Source of the DNA: Bacteroidota bacterium
Lineage (GTDB): Bacteria; Bacteroidota; Bacteroidia; Flavobacteriales; Flavobacteriaceae
Reading direction: 5' to 3'
Assembly: GCA_023446155.1 (NCBI GenBank)
Contig: JAEXIT010000010.1
Coordinates: 205,398-269,397 of the forward strand
Length of the DNA: 64,000 bases
Shown: in pieces, positions 59,023 through 64,000 of the stretch
How positions within the stretch are numbered: the first letter of the stretch is position 1
Layout of the letters: the number at the start of each line of letters is the position of its first letter
Program-made: the position numbers and the translations under genes
Notes under the pieces: generated by a model
The model's database searches: none
Told to the model about the DNA's origin: nothing
The model's input: the letters and a program-made list of their open reading frames with translations, nothing else

Positions 59023-60318
59023 TTATTCTCTTGGTACCCGGGTTAATAACAATAATCCTGCCACAAAGAAAACTACCAAAAATAAAATAGCATTTTGCAT
59101 CTTTCCGGTGATGTCGGCAATATAACCATATAAGAACATTCCGATCACAATACCTATTTTTTCAGCGACATCATAAAAACTAAAAAAAGACGTCGTATCC
59201 TGTGTTTTAGGAATAAACTTGGAATAAGTCGATCGCGATAACGATTGTATTCCTCCCATTACCAAACCAACACAACTAGCTGCGATATAAAACTCATTTG
59301 GTGTTACGACAAAATAGGCATAAATACAGATCAAAATCCATAGGAAGTTGATCACCATTAATACTCTAATATTTCCGAATTTAGCCGAGGCTTTGGAAGT
59401 CATGATCGCACCAAAAACGGCGATTAGCTGAATCAATAAGATACTCACGATCAGCCCCATTGTTCTTTTTTCGTCACTCCCCCAATCCACTTCTTTTTCA
59501 CCGAAATAAGCAGCGATGATCATCACAGTTTGCACCGCCATACTATACACAAAAAAGGCACCGAGATAGCGTCGCAACGGTTTAATTTCTTTTAACTGTC
59601 TCCAAACTTTTTGTAGTTCTTTAAAGCCATTGAAAATAATTTGTCCTTTGATTTTTTTTCCGTTTTTATAATCCGGGAGGTAGCGATAGGTATACTGACT
59701 AAATCCGATCCACCATAAACCTACCATCACAAACGAAAACTGCATGGCTTTAAGCTGACTTTCAAATCCGAAAACCTCAGACTTCATTACCATGATAAGA
59801 TTGATGATCAATAAAATTACACTACCGATATATCCCAATCCGTATCCTTTGGCACTAATACCGTCCTGTTGTTCCGGAAAAGCAATGTCCGGCAGATACG
59901 AGTTATAAAACACCAGACTTCCCCAGAAACCGATCAGCGCCAGCATATACGTTAGTAATCCGAAAATGATATTGTCCAGAGAGAAAAAATACAGTCCCAT
60001 ACAAGACAATCCGCCCATATAACAGAAGAATTTTAAAAATGTTTTTTTATTTCCCATATAATCCGCAATACCAGAAAGCAGTGGCGACAATATCGCGACA
60101 CATAAAAAGCCCAGTGCCGTTATATAACTAATCAATGACTCACTTCGAATCGATAATCCGAAGAGCGGAATTTCTTCGATTCCTTTTATCCGGAATAAAG
60201 CTCCGTAATACAGGGGGAAAATAGATGATGAAATTACGAGCGCATATACGGAATTCGCCCAATCATAAAATGCCCAGGCATTTAATAATTTTTTACTTCC
60301 TTTTTCAAGTTGTTTCAT
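59023..60318 (-). CDS. MFS transporter of the UMF1 (Atg22-like) family
   Basis: 431 residues, about 12 predicted transmembrane helices. Opening KLLNAWAFYDWANSVYALVISSSIFPLYYGALF and YSKFIPKTQDTTSFFSFYDVAEKIGIVIGMFLYG are typical of UMF1/Atg22-like major facilitator proteins, which in yeast export amino acids from the vacuole; bacterial substrates are unknown. Between helices 6 and 7 lies a charged cytosolic loop (NGKKIKGQIIFNGFKELQKVWRQLKEIKPLRR). It is 56 bases downstream of the M48 protease gene on the same strand, across a terminator. Confidence 0.9.
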   Translation of the reverse strand: MKQLEKGSKKLLNAWAFYDWANSVYALVISSSIFPLYYGALFRIKGIEEIPLFGLSIRSESLISYITALGFLCVAILSPLLSGIADYMGNKKTFLKFFCYMGGLSCMGLYFFSLDNIIFGLLTYMLALIGFWGSLVFYNSYLPDIAFPEQQDGISAKGYGLGYIGSVILLIINLIMVMKSEVFGFESQLKAMQFSFVMVGLWWIGFSQYTYRYLPDYKNGKKIKGQIIFNGFKELQKVWRQLKEIKPLRRYLGAFFVYSMAVQTVMIIAAYFGEKEVDWGSDEKRTMGLIVSILLIQLIAVFGAIMTSKASAKFGNIRVLMVINFLWILICIYAYFVVTPNEFYIAASCVGLVMGGIQSLSRSTYSKFIPKTQDTTSFFSFYDVAEKIGIVIGMFLYGYIADITGKMQNAILFLVVFFVAGLLLLTRVPRE

Positions 60319-60326
60319 AAATAGGT

Positions 60327-60357
60327 ATAAAAAAAGCTGTTCTAATTGAACAGCTTC
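60327..60357 (-). terminator. intrinsic terminator after the M48 gene
   Basis: AAGCTGTTC-AATTA-GAACAGCTT on the minus strand followed by seven T. It lies 18 bases past the M48 stop and 9 bases before the MFS start. Confidence 0.85.
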
Positions 60358-60374
60358 GAAGATACTATATTTTT

Positions 60375-61193
60375 TTATTTAAAAACAACACCAAATTTTT
60401 TTGCTTCGGCTTTTGCTTGTGGGATCAGATTTCGGATTTCAGCAATACGGGTTTCATTACTCGGGTGGGTGCTCAAAAATTCCGGTTGCGACTGTCCTCC
60501 TGAATTGGCTGCCATCCGTTGCCAAAATGCTACAGCGGTATCGGGATTGTAACCGGCGATTGCCATTAGCGTCAAACCAATTTTATCGGCTTCACTTTCA
60601 TGACTTCGACTAAACGGTAGCATACCACCATATTGTGTGGTCGCTCCATAGGCTGTCATCGCGATTTGTTGGGTTTGTGCACTTTTATTTCCTACGGCTG
60701 CACTCACACCTGCTGCGCCCAATTGTTGTAATAATCCGGCACTCATCCGTTGCTGTCCGTGGTTTAACAATGCGTGCGCTACTTCATGCCCCATTACGGT
60801 TGCCATACCGGCATCGTCTTTACAAATCGGCATGATGCCGGTGTAAAAAACAATTTTTCCACCCGGCATACACCAGGCGTTCACATCTTTACTGTCGACC
60901 AAATTGTACTCCCATTTGTAATCTTTCAGATAGCCCTGATAGCCGTTGGCATTTAACCATTTTTCGGCAGCGGCCTTAATTTTCATCCCTACATCCGTAA
61001 CCCGTTGCGCATCTTTGGTTCCTTTAACCACCTTATTTTCGGTCAGAAACTGATTGTATTGCTGGAACGACGACGGGAAAATTTCACTATCCGGTACTAA
61101 TGCTAATGTACTTTTTCCGGTAAATGGGTTTTTAGCACAGGAAATTCCCAATACTAACAAACCGGCTACTAACAAACGATAACTCCTTTTCAT
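60375..61193 (-). CDS. M48 family metallopeptidase lipoprotein
   Basis: 272 residues with a lipoprotein signal (LGISC, Cys19). Zinc motif GHEVAHALLNH with His136, Glu137, His140 and the downstream ligand in SHESEADKIGL. This is the M48C (Oma1/LoiP/BepA-like) layout, working on outer-membrane or periplasmic substrates. FSRSHESEAD and THPSNETRIAEIRNLIPQA are further family traits. Outer-membrane quality control is a reasonable guess from the family, not shown here. Confidence 0.93.
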   Translation of the reverse strand: MKRSYRLLVAGLLVLGISCAKNPFTGKSTLALVPDSEIFPSSFQQYNQFLTENKVVKGTKDAQRVTDVGMKIKAAAEKWLNANGYQGYLKDYKWEYNLVDSKDVNAWCMPGGKIVFYTGIMPICKDDAGMATVMGHEVAHALLNHGQQRMSAGLLQQLGAAGVSAAVGNKSAQTQQIAMTAYGATTQYGGMLPFSRSHESEADKIGLTLMAIAGYNPDTAVAFWQRMAANSGGQSQPEFLSTHPSNETRIAEIRNLIPQAKAEAKKFGVVFK

Positions 61194-61359
61194 ATGATGT
61201 GATTTTATGGTAACAAAATTAATAATTCCTGATAAATTAGTAATGATTATCCTAACAAAATAGTCGAATCACTTCCTTTTTTCAGGCTGATTTTTTAAGA
61301 ATAATTTATCAATAAAACGACAGTTATAACTTAACTTGCAACTGTTTTAGTATACTGAA

Positions 61360-62220
61360 ATGAAAGAAAACAAACCCAAACACCAGCAATCCCTGGAAAT
61401 ACCCAAAGTAATTTTATTTACAGCGAGACTTTTTGAAAAAATTTCTCCGGAACTGGCAACGCAATTTGCGATGAAATTATTTACCACTCCTATTCGTTAT
61501 AAAATACCGAAAAGAGAGTTTGAAATGGACCGGAACAGTCAACAGGAGTTGTTGGAAATACCGGCTATTCATAAAAAAGTGATGTTATATCAATATGGAA
61601 CCGGCGACAAAAAGGTTTTATTGGTACACGGATGGAGCGGACGCGGAACACAATTGGTTAAAATTGCTGATGAATTTGTGAAACTGGGCTATACCGTTTT
61701 TAGTTTTGATGCACCGGCGCATGGAAAAGCACCTGGAAAAACCAGTAATATGACCGAATTTATAGCTGCCATACTCGAAATCGAAAAAAAATACGGTCCG
61801 TTTGCATATGCTGTCGGTCATTCTCTGGGGGGGATGTCGGTTCTGAATGCGATTAAACAAAATTTAAACGTACAGAAAGCGATTATTATTGGTAGCGGTG
61901 ATATCGTAACGGATATTATTTCGGATTTTATTTTAAAACTGGGCCTAAAACCGGAAATTGGCGTGCGGATGAAAACCAAATTCGAAAATAAATTTAACCA
62001 AACCATGGACAGTTATTCTTCGTATATAGCAGCAAAGACGATCACAATTCCGGTATTGGTAATACACGACGAAATTGATGATGATGTACCAATTAAAGCG
62101 GCTTTTCATATCCATGAGCATTTAAAAGATGGAGATCTGATGATTACAAATGGTTTGGGACATCGCAAAATATTGGGTGACAATAAAGTAATCCGACGGA
62201 TTGTTCAATTTATATCCTAA
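61360..62220 (+). CDS. alpha/beta hydrolase
   Basis: 286 residues. HGWSGRGTQL (oxyanion strand), nucleophile elbow GHSLGG with Ser155, acid Asp in VIHDEIDDDVP and His in GLGHRKIL: a complete catalytic triad of the alpha/beta hydrolase fold. The substrate cannot be told. It lacks a signal peptide, although a basic N-terminal segment (KVILFTARLFEKISPELATQFAMKLF) precedes the fold. The next gene begins 6 bases later and is followed by another MsrB and an endonuclease III homologue, all same strand and closely spaced, so one operon. Confidence 0.9.
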   Translation: MKENKPKHQQSLEIPKVILFTARLFEKISPELATQFAMKLFTTPIRYKIPKREFEMDRNSQQELLEIPAIHKKVMLYQYGTGDKKVLLVHGWSGRGTQLVKIADEFVKLGYTVFSFDAPAHGKAPGKTSNMTEFIAAILEIEKKYGPFAYAVGHSLGGMSVLNAIKQNLNVQKAIIIGSGDIVTDIISDFILKLGLKPEIGVRMKTKFENKFNQTMDSYSSYIAAKTITIPVLVIHDEIDDDVPIKAAFHIHEHLKDGDLMITNGLGHRKILGDNKVIRRIVQFIS

Positions 62221-62226
62221 TTCAAT

Positions 62227-62688
62227 ATGAAAAAATTAGTATTATTAATCGTTTTCTGCAGTTGCTTCGCTTCTTTTGGACAAAATCAGAAGTTTAAAGT
62301 TCAGAAAACAGATAAAGAGTGGAAAGTGCAACTCACTAAGGAGGAATATGAAGTATTGCGAAATAAAGGAACCGAACGTGCCTTTACGGGTAAATACTGG
62401 AACACTTTTGATAAAGGAAAGTATGTTTGTGCTGCCTGCGGTCAGGTTATTTTCAATTCGGATTCAAAATTTCATTCCGATTGTGGATGGCCATCTTTTG
62501 ACAAAGCCATAAAGGGATCAGTCATTTATAAAACCGATACCAGTCTTGGAATGGTACGTACTGAGGTGATGTGCGCCAATTGTGGTAGTCACTTAGGACA
62601 TGTTTTTGATGATGGTCCTTCCAACACCACGGGCAAACGTTTTTGTACCAATTCTGTATCTATTAAATTTATTCCTGCAAAAAAATGA
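62227..62688 (+). CDS. msrB: peptide-methionine (R)-S-oxide reductase, exported form
   Basis: 153 residues with a signal peptide (MKKLVLLIVFCSCFASFGQ). MsrB fold: zinc ligands CAACG and CANCG, catalytic Cys in RFCTNSVSIKF, and the conserved HSDCGWPSFDKAI. The resolving Cys position is not certain; another Cys, in the WPSF region, is at DCGWPSF. It reduces methionine-R-sulfoxide in periplasmic proteins. Its stop codon overlaps the start of the second MsrB gene by 4 bases (ATGA). Confidence 0.95.
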   Translation: MKKLVLLIVFCSCFASFGQNQKFKVQKTDKEWKVQLTKEEYEVLRNKGTERAFTGKYWNTFDKGKYVCAACGQVIFNSDSKFHSDCGWPSFDKAIKGSVIYKTDTSLGMVRTEVMCANCGSHLGHVFDDGPSNTTGKRFCTNSVSIKFIPAKK

Positions 62689-63077
62689 AATATCCCGTAA
62701 ATAAAACCGAAGAACAATGGAAAGCCGAATTAGGCTTGGAACGTTATCGCATTTTACGTCAAAAGGGAACGGAATTTCCAAATACCGGAAAATATAACCT
62801 TCATTTTCAAGATGGTACCTATTGTTGTGGTGCCTGTGGAGAACCACTTTTTGAAAGCAATGCTAAATTTGATTCCCATTGCGGATGGCCTTCTTTTGAC
62901 GAGTCCATTCCCGGAAAAGTCGAATATATTCAGGATTTATCACATGGAATGATCCGAACTGAGATTCTTTGCGCCAATTGTGGTGGCCATTTGGGGCATG
63001 TTTTTAACGATGGCCCCACAGCAACCGGTATTCGTTATTGTGTTAATTCCCTTTCTATCGATTTTAAAGAAGAATAA
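62685..63077 (+). CDS. msrB: peptide-methionine (R)-S-oxide reductase, cytosolic form
   Basis: 130 residues, no signal peptide. Zinc Cys pairs CGACGEP and CANCG, catalytic Cys in RYCVNSLSIDF, conserved DSHCGWPSFDESI. Clearly paralogous to the exported copy just upstream, to which it is translationally coupled (4-base ATGA overlap). It reduces methionine-R-sulfoxide in cytosolic proteins. The next gene starts 2 bases after its stop. Confidence 0.95.
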   Translation: MKYPVNKTEEQWKAELGLERYRILRQKGTEFPNTGKYNLHFQDGTYCCGACGEPLFESNAKFDSHCGWPSFDESIPGKVEYIQDLSHGMIRTEILCANCGGHLGHVFNDGPTATGIRYCVNSLSIDFKEE

Positions 63078-63079
63078 CA

Positions 63080-63721
63080 ATGGATTTATTTAGTGATCCG
63101 ATACCTTGGTCGGAAAAATTAAATCCAATAATCGTTCAATATCGGGAACGCAAACATCCTTTGGCTTATCAGAATCCCTATCAATTAATGATCATGGTGA
63201 TTTTATCCGCTCAGGATTCCGATGCGAATATCAATAAAATTGCCCCGGCACTTTTTAATCGTTTTCCGAATTTTGAAAGTCTTATTTCGGCCACTTTTGA
63301 GGATTTATATCCTTACATCAGTGGTGTGCGCCATTTTCAGATGAAAGCCGGATGGATATTGGAAACGGCGCAAACACTTCAATCGGATGCAAATATTCCG
63401 CTTTCGATGGAATCCTTAACGCAGTTAAAAGGTATCGGTCGGAAATCGGCGAATGTGATTATGAAGGAGTTAGAAGTCCGACCTGCTGTTGGTATCGTAG
63501 TCGATCTGCATGTTTTACGGGTGGCTCCCAGAATTGGCTTAATTGCTGCTATTCAGGATGGCAATAAAGCTGAAAAATTATTAATGCAACTTTTACCGCG
63601 TGCTATTTGGGAAGATATTGGAATGTGTATCTCGTTTTTAGGACGTGAAATTTGCCGTCCGACCAATCCAAAATGTACGATTTGCCCCATTCACCAACAT
63701 TGCGTATATTACAATAATTAA
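63080..63721 (+). CDS. endonuclease III-like DNA glycosylase
   Basis: 213 residues (E. coli Nth 211). Helix-hairpin-helix LKGIGRKSANVIM with catalytic Lys122, catalytic Asp142 in VVDLHVLRV, and a C-terminal [4Fe-4S] cluster site Cys192-x6-Cys199-x2-Cys202-x5-Cys208. LSAQDSDANINKI replaces the LSAQATD of Nth, so substrate range may differ (it may be a branch with its own preference). It removes oxidised pyrimidines from DNA. It is last in an operon with two methionine-sulfoxide reductases, all oxidative-damage repair. Confidence 0.9.
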   Translation: MDLFSDPIPWSEKLNPIIVQYRERKHPLAYQNPYQLMIMVILSAQDSDANINKIAPALFNRFPNFESLISATFEDLYPYISGVRHFQMKAGWILETAQTLQSDANIPLSMESLTQLKGIGRKSANVIMKELEVRPAVGIVVDLHVLRVAPRIGLIAAIQDGNKAEKLLMQLLPRAIWEDIGMCISFLGREICRPTNPKCTICPIHQHCVYYNN

Positions 63722-63745
63722 CTGATTACCAATTAAGTAAAATTA

Positions 63746-63776
63746 AAAAAACCGGAGCGAACTCCGGTTTTTTTAT
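63746..63776 (+). terminator. intrinsic terminator after the endonuclease III-like gene
   Basis: AAAAAAACCGGAG-CGAA-CTCCGGTTTTTTT, 26 bases past the stop. It ends the hydrolase/MsrB/endonuclease operon. Confidence 0.88.
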
Positions 63777-63784
63777 CGATAACG

Positions 63785-63819
63785 CACACCTGACAGGTTT
63801 TAAAAACCTGTCAGGTGTG
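63785..63819. repeat. CCTG(A/T)CAGG inverted repeat, best copy
   Basis: CACACCTGACAGGTTTT and AAAACCTGTCAGGTGTG face each other with no mismatch, the longest and cleanest copy of the family in this window. It lies just after the operon terminator. Confidence 0.8.
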
Positions 63820-63831
63820 ACATGTAGCAAC

Positions 63832-63863
63832 AAAAAGGAGTTGTCTTTTGACAACTCCTTTTA
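63832..63863. terminator. intrinsic terminator, minus-strand rRNA side
   Basis: AAAAGGAGTTGTC-TTTT-GACAACTCCTTTT, 13 pairs with T/A-runs on both sides. It sits between the CCTG(A/T)CAGG repeat and the 5S gene end. Confidence 0.8.
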
Positions 63864-63882
63864 TCGTATTCTTGTAAAACAA

Positions 63883-63914
63883 AAAACCCTATCCGGATAT
63901 GGATAGGGTTTTCA
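63883..63914 (-). terminator. intrinsic terminator after 5S rRNA
   Basis: AAAACCCTATCC-GGATAT-GGATAGGGTTTT and T-run on the minus strand, 8 bases past the 5S end. It terminates the rRNA operon together with the hairpin at 63832. Confidence 0.85.
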
Positions 63915-63921
63915 AAAGAAA

Positions 63922-64000
<79 letters not shown>

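Noticed and set aside
7749..63819. CCTG(A/T)CAGG repeats as phage or island attachment sites
   Set aside because: Copies lie at ordinary gene ends, with no integrase and no duplicated tRNA end; they look like an intergenic repeat family.

Overview
The window comes from a bacterium of the phylum Bacteroidota, most likely family Flavobacteriaceae (Flavobacterium-like). This rests on a type IX secretion (T9SS) protein of the PorQ type, a secreted protein with a T9SS C-terminal sorting domain, many short lipoproteins ending their signals in (T/S)C, promoters of the TAnnTTTG type (best example upstream of rpsA, with a TTG element exactly 19 nt away), weak ribosome binding sites, and a tRNA-Cys without an encoded CCA end. 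The DNA is moderately AT-rich. No transposase, integrase, phage gene or CRISPR array was seen.

Layout. 1-7739 (+): a heavy-metal resistance cluster, consisting of a CzcCBA-type RND efflux system (its inner-membrane pump cut off by the window start), an isoprenylcysteine-methyltransferase-like membrane protein, a small secreted metal-binding protein and a Zn/Cd/Pb-type P1B ATPase. 7858-21260: a mosaic of single genes and short operons: methyltransferase, a delta-60-repeat T9SS cargo protein, ettA, a short-chain dehydrogenase, DUF1398, a GNAT-MarR pair, an HxlR regulator divergent from a cupin, a YggS-type PLP protein, tRNA-Cys, a GNAT gene divergent from a MocR-type regulator, and others. 21320-27948: holA, an orphan HsdR-N-like protein, a glycosyltransferase, an OmpA-type lipoprotein, a Sua5/YciO protein and a UvrD/PcrA helicase. 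28104-36034: a predicted membrane-anchored protein, a large lipoprotein, an M1 aminopeptidase and a three-gene run (ATP pyrophosphatase, HEAGH protein, Asp/Asn-hydroxylase-like protein), then three unrecognised reverse-strand genes. 36324-42342: recG, bestrophin, and an AraC / DUF779 / aldehyde dehydrogenase module. 42595-54764: core genes (pheT, rpsA, a nucleoside transporter, cmk, porQ, lon) interrupted at 45091-45945 by a small two-gene cassette (HAD-like plus a DGNHR ParB-like protein) and by a fasciclin protein. 54951-58974: a tandem array of paralogous lipoproteins with a decayed gene remnant and copies of one terminator. 59023-63721: an MFS transporter, an M48 lipoprotein protease, an alpha/beta hydrolase, two tandem MsrB genes and an endonuclease III homologue. 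The window ends inside a 5S rRNA gene on the minus strand, so an rRNA operon lies just beyond.

How the genes work together. The first cluster should move divalent or soft metals from cytosol to periplasm (ATPase) and from periplasm to outside (RND). The regulator pairs (HxlR/cupin, MocR/GNAT, AraC/DUF779-ALDH) each carry candidate palindromic operators between or before the genes. Intergenic DNA carries at least six copies of a CCTG(A/T)CAGG-based inverted repeat. I see no clearly complete, new multi-gene defence or metabolic system. The best candidates for something undescribed are the HAD/DGNHR cassette lying between two copies of the same terminator, the ATP-PPase/HEAGH/hydroxylase run, and the lipoprotein array with its remnant.
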